This document shows, piece by piece, positions 21,936-31,767 of a DNA stretch of 64,000 nt. The notes beneath the pieces are model-generated. The model saw nothing but the letters and a program-made list of their open reading frames with translations. It was not told where the DNA came from and made no database searches. Each line of letters opens with the position of its first letter. Position 1 is the stretch's first letter. A program made the position numbers and the translations under genes. The stretch is from Zelonia costaricensis (lineage: Eukaryota; Euglenozoa; Kinetoplastea; Trypanosomatida; Trypanosomatidae), in assembly GCA_030849075.1 (NCBI GenBank), contig JASAOO010003460.1, forward strand, positions 1 through 64,000. Reading direction: 5' to 3'.

Positions 21936-22726
21936 CTCTCGTCCGCCCTCTCGCACCCCGCACTCCTTCTTTTGACGATTTGTGCGCGCGTGCACCGGTG
22001 CGGGTGGCTCTTTCTGTCGGGCTCTGCGCGCTGTGTTTGTTCCCACACGCGTTTCTTCGCTTTCCCCTTCCCCCCTCCCCCCGGGTACGCGACAGACCCG
22101 GAGAGGAATAGACGGCAGCGTGCCATCCTCGTTCCGTCTGTGTTTCTGCTCGAGTATCTCGTGCGTCCCTTTTGATTCGTTTTCGCCGCCTCTCTTTCTC
22201 CATTCCGTAGTGGTGCCGTGTGCTTGCCTCTTCTTCGTCGTGCTCTTACGTGTCCCTCTCCTCTGTCTGCCCTCGTCCGTCTCCTTCACGCATCCGTGCC
22301 ACTGTACCTTCTCTCGTGTGTGCTGTCGCTGCTGGTGTTGCTTCACGAGTCTTCCTTTTCCCTCCCCCGCTTCTGTATTGCCTTCGCGTGCTACTTGCCG
22401 TGCCTCGTCGTTGCGTGCGTGCTGATTTGTGTGTCGCGGTTGAACTCCCTCTTCTGTACTCCGCCCCTTTTCACTTGTGTTTTTTTCGTGTGCGCAGCGG
22501 CCACAACCCCTCCCGCCTCTCCGCTCTCCAAGGACGCCTTGCCTCCGTTCCACAGTCCGTCCCCTTCCTCTCCCACCTTCCCTTTGGCTCTACCATCACC
22601 AAGAAGTTCAGACAACCGCAGCTACGTTGTGTCGCAGTTGTTTTCGTGGGACTCACCGCCAACTCTCGCAGCGTTCGCCGTCCGTGTCCGCCCTGTGCGT
22701 TTCTGCTTTCCCTTCTCTGTTTCCGT

Positions 22727-22838
22727 GTGTGTGTGTGTGCGTGTGTGTGTGAGTGCTTTCTCCATTCATAGGGCTCTGTGTTTGCCTCGTACCGGTGTGT
22801 GTGTGTGTGTGTGTGTTTGTGTGTGCGTGTGTGCGTAG
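22727..22838 (+). repeat. paired GT microsatellites
   Basis: Two GT/GC tracts (about 22727-22752 and 22796-22838) are separated by about 45 bp of mixed sequence, 300-400 bp before the SET/MYND gene. Here a GT tract is unusually close upstream of a gene. Confidence 0.85.
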
Positions 22839-23040
22839 AACAATTAAAACAAACGCCAACTTGAACTCTCTTTTCTTTGGCGTGCGCTCGTGCGTCTGTG
22901 TGCGTGGACTGCAGTGCACAAGTGTGGGTTTTCGTTTGTGTGTCTGTGTCTGTTTGCGTTCGTGCGCCTGCTTGCTTTAGGACGAGAGGCTCGTCTTGAC
23001 GAGATCAGAAGTGCACGGAACTCAGGAGAATAGCCAAGGC

Positions 23041-23073
23041 TGCTGCTCCTCTTTCTTTTCTTTTTACATATAG
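23041..23073 (+). promoter_or_regulatory. predicted trans-splice acceptor, SET/MYND gene
   Basis: A T/C-rich run (CTCCTCTTTCTTTTCTTTTT) followed by ACATATAG places AG at 23072-23073, 62 nt ahead of the ATG at 23136. It is one of the clearest acceptors in the window. Confidence 0.6.
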
Positions 23074-23135
23074 CATCAGCTTCCCAATCCCCCCCCCCCT
23101 CAAATACACACCACCCGTCTCCCTATTCCGTCACG

Positions 23136-25277
23136 ATGTTGATGGACATGCTGAGTGGGACGCCAGAGGAGGATAACCTCTTTTCGCTCTGCCCCGAGGA
23201 TGACGGCGATGTGCCGGACATGCCCTTCTTCGCTGCCAGCAACCTCGAAGACCGCCCGATGGCCCCGGCCGCCGAGGACTACCCCCTTGGCTGCGAAGTG
23301 GAGCTGCGCGACGTCGAGTTCGCCAAGATTGCACAGGAGAGCAGCCACTGGGAGCCGATCATGGAGGCCTTCTTCGCCGTGCCGCGGCGCCGCGTTCGCG
23401 TGGACCGGCACACGGGCGACTACACATTTGTGCTGTGCGACGACATTGAAGGGTTCGAGCGCGTCGGCTGCACGCTGTACCGCGCCTGCCTCAGCGAGCC
23501 GAAGGTGAAGGCGACGCGCTACTACTCCAGCATCCGCAGCGGCATCTCCGGCATCGAGCTCGAGGACAAGGCCGCCGAGGACATCCTCAGCAAGCCGGTG
23601 CAGCCCGGCGCCGTCGCGAAGGCCGCCGCCGAGGCGGTTAACGCGACGGTGGAGGTCAACATGACCGCGGCGTCTGCCGCCGCCAGCAGTTCGCCGCTGA
23701 CAGCGCTCAAGCCGGTGCGCAGCTCCGCCAACCCCGCCAGCACCGGCGACGACGCACGTCGCCGCAGCTTCCTGGCGTACATGAAGAAGGGCACGGCGGA
23801 GATCAGCAAGCGCAACTGCGAGGCGGCGCTGCGCTACTACAACCGCGCGCTGGAGGAGATGCCAGAGGAAGAGGCGCGGGTGCGCAGCAGCCGCTCTGTC
23901 GCCTACCTTCTGGCCGGCGAGAAGGACCGGGCGCTGGAGGACGCGAACCGCGTGATGCATCTCGTGCCGCGTGAGAGTGTGGGCTACATCCGCACCGGTA
24001 ACGTGCTGCGCAGCATGAAGAAGTTCGTCGACGCGCAGAAGATGTACGCGGCGGCGCTCAAGTTTGAGAGTTCAAGCAGCGTCGTGCGCAACCTGCTCGA
24101 GGGCAACTCCGTGGCGATGCTCTACGAGGGCCGCACGAAGCGGTACAACAAGCTGCGCATCGCCTTTGACGACAACCTGAAGCGCGCCATCGCTGTGGCC
24201 GCGCAGAACATCGAGTCCAACGAGATCGTGATGAAGGAGGCATCGAGCTGCGTGTTCCCGCTCTCTGGCGGCATATACCGGGTCGTGAGTGGGCGGCAGC
24301 GGTGCCCGGTGTGCTGCCACTGCGGCCGCCCCTTCGTGGATGAGGCGCAGGTGGCCGAGCACATTCCCGGGCTCACCGAGAGCGTCCTCAACTCGCTGCG
24401 CGTCGTCGTGAAGCCCGTGTCGTGCGACAGCAACTGCAACGCGTTCTACTGCAGCGAGGGGTGCAAGGCGAAGGCGTGGGTGGAGCACCACTGGGTGGAG
24501 TGCACGCAGCGTGGCCGGTGGCGCGATGGGGTGCCCACGGTGCACCGGCTGCTGGACCAGTACATCGCCAAGGAAACCAACAACACGGCGTCCGCGGCGC
24601 CCCCCCGGGACGTCTCACCCGTGCCACAGTGCGTCGCCGAGGACACGCGTCCGATTGTCACGGCGGCCTGCGTCCGCATCGCCGTGCGGATGATGTCGCG
24701 CATGGTGAGCAGCGTCCTGCCCGCGCAGGAGGCGGTGCAGCAGTACCGGTGGCTGCCGATTGCCGATGTCGTGCGCACGCAGCGGCGCGAGGTGAGGGAA
24801 CTGCTCATGACGTGCTACAACACCCTCGCCCGCGGGTTCTCCTCGGAGGATAGCGATCAGCTCACCTTCGAGGTCTTCCAGGAGTACTACGAGAAGGCCA
24901 AGTCGAACTCCATCATGATCTGCTGCTCGCTGTGGCCCAAGGTGGTGGAGCGGGTGACGAGTCACCTCGACCTCGCCACCGCCGAGGACCGGCCGTCGGT
25001 GGTGCAGGAGAAGGAGACGCTGTTCCACTCGTGCGAGGCCGCCATCATGAGCGCGCCGCGGCAGGGTGTGCCCGGGACGTACAACATTTGCATCTCCCTC
25101 TTCGAGCTGGCCTCCCTCATGACGCCGAACAACTGCACACGGACTGAGACGACGCGACCCAACGTCATGGTGCGCACCTTCGCCGAGTCCGCAGCGAACC
25201 TGCGGCTGCGCACGCTGCGCCCTGTTGTCAAGAAGGAGGTGCTGGCCATGTCGTGGCCGGCGTACGATGCCGCGTAA
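23136..25277 (+). CDS. TPR/MYND/split-SET protein, SMYD4-like
   Basis: This 713-aa protein has the layout of SMYD4-type lysine methyltransferases. TPR-like helices lie at about 207-310, then the first part of a SET domain (AIAVAAQNIESNEIVMKE, about 350-370). A MYND-type zinc cluster follows (C390, C393, C394, C396, then C430, C434, Y438-C439, C443, H451/H452, C456), with an unusually long insert between its two halves. Last comes the second SET half near the C-terminus. In active SMYD proteins that half reads ASL.NHSC.PN; here it reads ASLMTPNNC (659-667), so the His is lost. The later SY motif appears as SW. I infer a non-catalytic or altered protein, perhaps a binding scaffold. The ATG at 23136 is followed by two more Met codons (MLMDM). 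The SMYD assignment rests on motif order seen by eye. Confidence 0.68.
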   Translation: MLMDMLSGTPEEDNLFSLCPEDDGDVPDMPFFAASNLEDRPMAPAAEDYPLGCEVELRDVEFAKIAQESSHWEPIMEAFFAVPRRRVRVDRHTGDYTFVLCDDIEGFERVGCTLYRACLSEPKVKATRYYSSIRSGISGIELEDKAAEDILSKPVQPGAVAKAAAEAVNATVEVNMTAASAAASSSPLTALKPVRSSANPASTGDDARRRSFLAYMKKGTAEISKRNCEAALRYYNRALEEMPEEEARVRSSRSVAYLLAGEKDRALEDANRVMHLVPRESVGYIRTGNVLRSMKKFVDAQKMYAAALKFESSSSVVRNLLEGNSVAMLYEGRTKRYNKLRIAFDDNLKRAIAVAAQNIESNEIVMKEASSCVFPLSGGIYRVVSGRQRCPVCCHCGRPFVDEAQVAEHIPGLTESVLNSLRVVVKPVSCDSNCNAFYCSEGCKAKAWVEHHWVECTQRGRWRDGVPTVHRLLDQYIAKETNNTASAAPPRDVSPVPQCVAEDTRPIVTAACVRIAVRMMSRMVSSVLPAQEAVQQYRWLPIADVVRTQRREVRELLMTCYNTLARGFSSEDSDQLTFEVFQEYYEKAKSNSIMICCSLWPKVVERVTSHLDLATAEDRPSVVQEKETLFHSCEAAIMSAPRQGVPGTYNICISLFELASLMTPNNCTRTETTRPNVMVRTFAESAANLRLRTLRPVVKKEVLAMSWPAYDAA

Positions 25278-25316
25278 CCCAAAGCCAGCCGTGACGTGGA
25301 GCTCGACTTACCAAGG

Positions 25317-25332
25317 CCCCCCCCCCCCCCCC
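25317..25332 (+). repeat. poly-C run of 16
   Basis: A homopolymer of 16 C residues sits about 40 bp after the stop of the SET/MYND gene. It is a likely site of length polymorphism or sequencing error. Confidence 0.85.
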
Positions 25333-26023
25333 ACTCAACCGTGCGCCCCACGAGACGGCGCAAGCGCTTAGTCGGTGGCGAGAGCTGGGGGCGAGGGGCA
25401 TTCATGATCGGCACACGACCAGTGAGGAGGGAGGGAGGAGGTTCGCGTTGAGAGCAGAGCCACCATACACCGGCGCACACTACTCCCGCAGTCTACACCC
25501 CCCCCCGTCCTCCTGCTCGCTCGCCGTCCTGGCCCCGCGCTCCTCGTTCCCCGCTGCGTGCATGCGAAGGGAGGCCTGCGCGCGGCTGGCGGTGGAGGGC
25601 CCGAGTCGCGCGGACGTATGCGAAGCCGGCGGAAGGATGATGACGAACACGCCTTGCGCTTTCTGCGCTCTTCTCCCTCTCTCCCTTCCTCGTGGGCTCG
25701 CGCTTTTCCCAGCCCCCCCCCCTTCCCCGGTGCCGCGCTCAAGCGAATGTGCAGGCGTGGGTGTCGTGCGCCTCGGCAGCGCTCATCCCTGCCGCCTTCA
25801 ACTGTGCAAGTGCGACATTCTGGCGTGTATGTACTGTGTGTGTGTCCATTTGTGTGTCTTGCCGGAGATGTCTGTGCGCTGTCGCCTTTCTCTCTCACGC
25901 TTCCTCTTGCGAGTCGTGTGCCGCGTGGCGAAGTCGATTTCATTCACATGCGCCTAACTTCCCCGCCTTGCTATGTTGACGTGTGTGTGTGTCTGGTTTT
26001 CTGAGTGTGTCTTCCTCCACCTG

Positions 26024-26056
26024 GGTATATATATAGATATACCACTATACGTATAG
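26024..26056. repeat. two adjacent AT-rich palindromes
   Basis: GGTATAT, a 6-nt spacer and ATATACC form a perfect 7-bp inverted repeat (26024-26043). One base later CTATACGTATAG (26045-26056) is a perfect 12-bp palindrome. They stand out as an AT island in GC-rich DNA, about 750 bp after the SET/MYND stop, probably in its 3' UTR. Confidence 0.75.
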
Positions 26057-29000
26057 GCGTGTGCGTGTGCGTGCGTCTATTCTTAAAGCTTGGTTTCGTT
26101 GGTTTACCTTCTGGGAGCCCACTGCCCCTTTCACCCTCTGCACGTTTTGTGTAAGCCGCTTTCACATGCTGCTCCCCACCCGCCACCCGCCATCCCCCCG
26201 CCGCCCCCTGCGCTTAGTTTTCTTCGTCCTCCTCCTCTTCCTTAGTTCTTGCTTCCATTTCCGCTTTTTGTTCTCCTCGCTTTCTTTTACTGCCCTTTGT
26301 GTGTGTGTGCCTACATCAGCCCATCTCTTTCCAGCGTTGCCTCTTTTTCCCCTTTTTTCCTTATGTTTGGCCGTCTCTCGCCTCCCGAGTGAGCATGTGT
26401 GTGTGTGTGTGGGTGGGTGGGTTTGTGTGGTGCTGCATGGGGCGGTCCGCTCTGTCCCCCGGTGGCTGCTCCTGCTGTTCGCAGCGGTCCGTCAGGTGCG
26501 GGAATCTCAACCTATTCCCTTCCCGACTTTCCCTCTTGACTCGCCTATGCTTGTGCGTCTCCCCCCCCCTCAACTCCTGCTCTGTTTCCTCGTGTGAGCA
26601 TCTATGTATGTGTGTTGGTGTGCACGACCGACTTCGGGTCCACGTGTTTGAAGAGGACAGTCTCGTCTGTGATGTCTCGCTGCGTGTGTGCGTGTGGCTG
26701 TGTCTGCCTGCCTGCCTGCGTGGGGAGGGGGGGGCGATGGATACAAGAGGGAAAAGGTAGGGAAGCGCTTCGTCGCGCAATCCTACGCACACGCACAGCA
26801 GCAGCAGCGTCACGGTTACAACGTGGCTTCCTCAGGATGAGAACAGATGAAAAAAAAAAAACGCGCTGCGTGGTGCACAGGCGCTGCTTGACTTGATCGG
26901 TGAAAGCGCTTTTTTCTGTTTTGATTTGTTGTGCTTCTGGTGCTTTCACGCTTTGGCCGCGCGTTTGCGGTCCTCACGTCTTTTCTCTTCGCCTCTTCTT
27001 CTGTTTTCTCTTCTCATATTCCTTTGTGATGCTGAATGCCTACGGTGTGCGGAGAGAGTCGTAGGTCATGGCTGCAAAGGAGGTTACGGGTGTTGCGTCG
27101 TACCGAGTGTCGAGTGTTAACGAAGCAGCGAGCGGGTCAGTGGAGGCTGCGTGGTGGTGGGGGCGGGGAGCTGGGGCACATGTACGTACTGGAGACTGCG
27201 CATCCACGGCGAGGTGCTGTCGCCCACCGTGGGGGCTTGTTTGGGTTGCAAGAGGAAGACACACATGCACACAGAGCTAAATGCGGTGACGCAGCTCCCC
27301 CTGCTCCCCCTCTTCCCTCTTGTGTCTCTCTGTGCCCTCTTGGGCACCGCTGCGTGTATACAGAGTACGCACGCTTGTGGCGGCCACATGTGGCTCCTTC
27401 TCGCTGGATCTCTGCGCGTTTTGTGTATCTTTCCGTACCCTTCTCCGCTCCCCTGCGAGGTGGTGCGTACCGCTGTCACGTCTACGCCTGTGCTTCCCCC
27501 TTCCCCCTTACTTCGCGCCGCCTACTGTCCTTAGGCTGTGGGTGTGCGTAACGTGGGTACGAGGGTCGCTGGTGTGTTTGTGTGTGTGAAGGCAACAACG
27601 CCGCATCTTTCTGGTTGGGTGCCATGCGCGAGCTGTTGCACCTATTGTGCACCTCCTTTGTGCTATTTCCACCCCCTCCTCGGCGCCTCACCCACTGCTC
27701 TCGTTGGGTGACCCCGGTGTGCGCGGGTGTCGGGATGGGGGGGGGGGAAGGTAGGCGGCCACCGCCTGCGCGACTCTCTTCTTTTTTTTTTCTCTTTGCC
27801 TCTCCCAAACGCGAGCTCACTTGTCCTGCTTTTGTCTTTTGCGTGCCTTTGTGTGCTGCCCCTCTCCCCCTTTCTCCTTTTCCGCCAGTTTTAACCACTG
27901 CCTGTTCTTTGGCACACGCCTCACGTGTTGTTGCAGCCGTGCTTCTAGAAACTGGGAAGTTGTGCATGAAAAAAAAAAAGGATAAGTCGTGTCCGGAGAC
28001 GACGACAACAGCAGTGATAACGACAATGATGGTGATGATATCGGCGGCGCCGTGTCGCACTTCGTTCGCAAAACGCTTTCTCCCCTTTCTGCCTCATTCG
28101 TGCTAACCGCCACTCCATCTCTGCCTAGGCCCCTTCTACTTCGGTTCGTCCAAGTTCACCATCTCCATGCCCCCCCCCCCTCCTCAGCGCGGAGTGCTCA
28201 CGTGTGCGCCCCAGGAAGCCAGCAGCGCTCCTCTGCCGACATTGCGCGCACAGTGAATCCCTCTTTCTGCATTGTTTCTGTCTGTGCCATCCCACCCCCC
28301 GCCCCCTCTTCCCCGATCCCCCCTTGCTCCTCCTCAGCTTGCTCTCACCTCCTCGATGAGTGTCTCCGGCGCGGCCCTGCTTTGCTGCTGCCCCCCCCCT
28401 CCGCTTGCCCTTCGTCCTTTTTTTTTTCTTTCCTCTCTCCGCACCAGAGTGCTCTGCCGTTCTTCTTGTTTTGGCTTCCTCGCCTGGCATGCTCGCCCAA
28501 TCTCCAGCGCGAGTACACCGTGTCTGGGGTGTGGCCGGCCGCGTCACCTGTATTGCTACCCATCACCTCCACCGACTTCAACACGCCCCCTCCCCCTTCC
28601 CCCCCGCCACGTCAGCCCGCGCACGCCCGACTGCTTATACACCGCCATCCCCGCTCTCGCCCTGCCCCAGCGGCAACGAGAGCGCGCGCGCCTCGAGTGC
28701 CGCCTGCACGTGTGCGCACACACGTCGGTCAGAGATATCACAAAAATCAAAACGCAAACACACAAGAGCAAACGACACGGCGAATGCAAAGAAAAGGGCA
28801 TCGAGCCGTGCCCAACTCGACTCTCCCTCTTCCCCGCCGCCGCCCCACGCTGTGCTTGGTGTGCCCCGTGCCCTTTCCTCCTTTCGCTTCACCTGGCTCC
28901 CTCTCTCTTCTTGACCTCAAACTCGTCGCGACCCTCGCTCCTGCCGCGTCCGACCGTGACCTTCTGTATCTGCCTTGCTTTTCACGCCCTGTGTGTGTGT

Positions 29001-30578
29001 GAGTGCGCTCTACTGAATTCAAGTTCTCCTTCTTTGTCCTTTGTTCGTTTTGTGTGCGCGTGTTTCTCCGCCCACCCCCCTCTCCTGCATTTGTTTCCTT
29101 CTGTTTCTCCTCGGCGTGCTCCTCCTCTTTTGTTTCGCCGTACTTCTCGTTTGTGCTTCTCGTGTCCCTGCGCAGCCGTCTTCGCTTCTTCTTCTTTTCC
29201 GTTTTTCTTTTTTCCGCCCCCCCCTCCCCCTCCTTGCGCTCCATTTTTTCCCTTTTTTTTGGCTGCGGTGGTCTGTTCACTTCCGCCTTTTTCGTTGCGT
29301 GTGTTTGTGTGTGCTTGTTTGGGTTCTCTGCCTCCTCTACCCCCTCTTTCTTACTTGTCTTGTTGTTGGTGGCCTCCTTCGCCCTTCCTTCTCTGTGCAA
29401 TGCTCGTTGAACCTATGTCTCTCCGCTTCTCCCCCAAGCACTTGCGTCTGCCTTATTGTGTGGCACGTGTGCTGCGCGCTTTTTCTTTCTGTATCGTTGC
29501 GTGTGCGTGCACCTTCGCGTTGCCTTGTTCTGTTCCTTTTACCTTTATGCTCTTTTTTTTTGTCTGCTGTGTTTGCGTGTGTCTTTACTTGTCCTGCTTG
29601 ACGAACTCCATCTTCCCGAACCCCCGCGTGACCTCCCGTGGTCGTCCGCCCCTCCCCGCCGCGTGCTTTGCCGCCGTTTCGGTCCGTGTCCTTCTCCTCG
29701 CATCGGCGTCTTCTTCATTCGCCACGCAGCTCGTCTCGAACGCTGCACCCCACCCATAACGTGTGCGGTCCGGAGACACTTGGCGCACCCCTCCCCCCCC
29801 TCCGTCGCCATCCCCTCAAAAATAAAACGGAGAAGCAAGAATAGCGATGCCGCAACTGCGGTGGTCACACGCGCGTACCCCTCCATGGTGATGCTCGTTC
29901 TCTCTTTTTTTTTTTCTTCCCTCCCTCTTTTGCCGTTCCTTCGTCCTTCCCCCTGTTTGCCTCGCCCCCCCCCCCCACCACTGTGCCGCACATCCGTCTT
30001 CGTCTCCTCTGTGCCCTTTTCCCCCCCTCTCGCTCACCCTCCCCAACCGCTTGAAGAAATACATCGAGGTCACAGCGCGTTGTCAGAGACGTGCTTCACG
30101 CATGCACCAGCCGTTCTCTTCTTGCACACAAATTAAGGCCATTGCGTGAGCGGGAAGGAGGAGGAGGAGGGGTGTCAGACAGAGCGGGTTTGTGTGTGTG
30201 TGTGAGTGTGCGTGCGGAGTCTTGTTGTGATGACACTGACGACGTTGCGCGAGGGTCTGGGTTGCCGCTGAGGGAGCTTTACTGGTGAACGCCGTCGTGG
30301 CACGCGCAGCGAAACGGAGGTGCCCTCTATATGCCGGCTGCTTGCTCCACGCTCCCTCCTTTCTCCACAGCCCGCCGCTGCCAGCTGTTTCCCTTCCACC
30401 CCCCTCCCCGGCACACAGACACTCCAGCGGGGAGGGAAGGAATGGGATGGCATCGCATCGCGTTATGGACTTGTGCAGCTGCGTGCTGACCTTGCCCACC
30501 CCCTCCCACGCGCACTTTCCCGCCTTTTCACTCTCTCTCTCTCTGGCCCCACCCATCCCAGGCCACCGAGGTGTTTAG

Positions 30579-30602
30579 CACACACACACACACACACACA
30601 CG
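30579..30602 (+). repeat. CA microsatellite
   Basis: A perfect CA tract lies about 1.2 kb ahead of PCC beta in the gene-free region. Confidence 0.85.
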
Positions 30603-31721
30603 AGCGCGAAAAGAGAAGCGATCATGTCTTGTTGGTCTCTCTGAAACCCGCACCGCGTCACCGCCACTTCTTCTTCTTCCTGTGTGTGTGTGTTTGGACT
30701 GTACGGGTGTAAGTTGTCTGCCTGTGTGTCTGTGTATCTGCGTGCGGTCACGGTGTCTATCGATGTGTGAGTCATACCCCCTCCTCCCCACTTCTCCCTC
30801 TCCCTCCCCCGTTCATGCCAGCGGATCAGAAGAATCTCTCTGGCTTTCCAACTACAACGAAAAAAAAGAATTCAGTCGACAGACGACGCCTGCGCGGACA
30901 AGGTGCGTGAGATGAAGAGTCGCTGCCGGCTCAAACAGGACAGCCCAGCTGCGCTGCGCGCCATTCAACAACGGAGGTGGCAGCTCTGCTCGTGTGGCAG
31001 AGTGTGATGCAACGGCAGAGCAGGACCGCGCCGAAGGCGGCTTCGACTACACGTGTTTGCAGTGAGCCGGCTACGGTCGGTTGTGCAACTGCAGGTGCCT
31101 GCGTCCCACGCCGCCCGCCTGCCCCTCCCCCTCCTCCCTTGTCCCTCGCCCCTCTTTACGCCACGCGATTGTGAGAGCACGCAACGCTCTTCTCATCAAA
31201 GCTGCTGAGAGAGAGAGAAAGCGGCAGGATGACAGCGGTGGGTCTCTCTGAGAAAGTGGCCTGATGCGAGCACCGCACTTTTCTCATGGCGGCGTGGCCG
31301 ATGGCAACGCGCCTCCTCCTCCACCCTTCTCCGTCCACCCCCCGTCGCTCCTTTCTTCGGGTGGCCTGTTCACGCCCCACTCCCTCGCCCGCCTCGCACT
31401 CGCGGACACCCTTGCAGTAAGCGACGCTACCAGCCACACCAATCACGTCTTGCGACGACCCCTCGCCATCTCTCTTTTTTCTCAGTTCTCCCCTCGAGCC
31501 TCCCCTCATCAAAACACGGAAGAATACACACGCTCGTACACCCCGACACGTTCGCCGCGAGCTGCTTTCGGGTCGCACACCACCGCGCCCCACACTTTGA
31601 CCTGCTCTCCCCCTCCAGCGCTCTCGAGCATCTTCCTTTGCTTCTTCTCCGCTGCCACTCCTGTGCGCACACCCCGCCTCTGTCCATATTCAGCCACATT
31701 CGCACTGCACCGACTTGGCTC

Positions 31722-31762
31722 CACCCCACCCCCTCCCTCCCTCGCTACTTCTTTCCCTACAG
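31722..31762 (+). promoter_or_regulatory. predicted trans-splice acceptor for PCC beta
   Basis: A C/T-rich tract ends in TTTCCCTACAG with AG at 31761-31762. If used, it leaves a leader of only five nucleotides (GAGCC) before the ATG at 31768 and the next in-frame ATG at 31771. An acceptor further upstream may be the main one. Confidence 0.45.
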
Positions 31763-31767
31763 GAGCC

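Larger units (their letters stand above)
16962..23135 (+). other. 6.2 kb gene-free, pyrimidine-rich region
   Basis: I find no supported gene. About 16962-17700 is mixed, with a G-run near 17570-17580. From about 17700 to 23100 the + strand is overwhelmingly C/T with embedded GT repeats. Open frames up to 429 codons exist but encode Leu/Ser/Phe/Cys/Pro strings with no codon-bias signature. Two N bases occur (18956 and 21309), the second inside a duplicated block. Such a long stretch could be an unusually long 3' UTR plus 5' leader, or could hide a non-coding RNA. A pyrimidine tract ending in ATATAG (23072-23073) is the likely acceptor for the next gene. Confidence 0.6.
25278..31767 (+). other. 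6.5 kb gene-free region
   Basis: No supported gene is seen. It opens with a 16-C run (25317-25332) just after the SET/MYND stop. It then holds two AT-rich palindromes (26024-26056), GT tracts (about 26396-26420, 27580-27590 and 30188-30215), A-runs of 11-12 near 26850 and 27970, and pyrimidine-dominated DNA from about 27780 to 30060. A CA tract lies at 30579-30602, and mixed, gene-poor DNA continues to 31260. Open frames of up to 495 codons are Ser/Phe/Leu/Cys-rich and look like translated pyrimidine tracts. The last 300 bp are C/T-rich and lead to the acceptor for PCC beta. Confidence 0.6.

Noticed and set aside
28272..29759. 495-codon plus-strand open frame
   Set aside because: Phe/Ser/Leu/Cys/Pro-rich product of a pyrimidine tract, no codon bias, no conserved motif.
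30229..30243. GTGATGACACTGA string resembling C and D boxes of a snoRNA
   Set aside because: The two boxes are only a few bases apart, leaving no room for a guide sequence.
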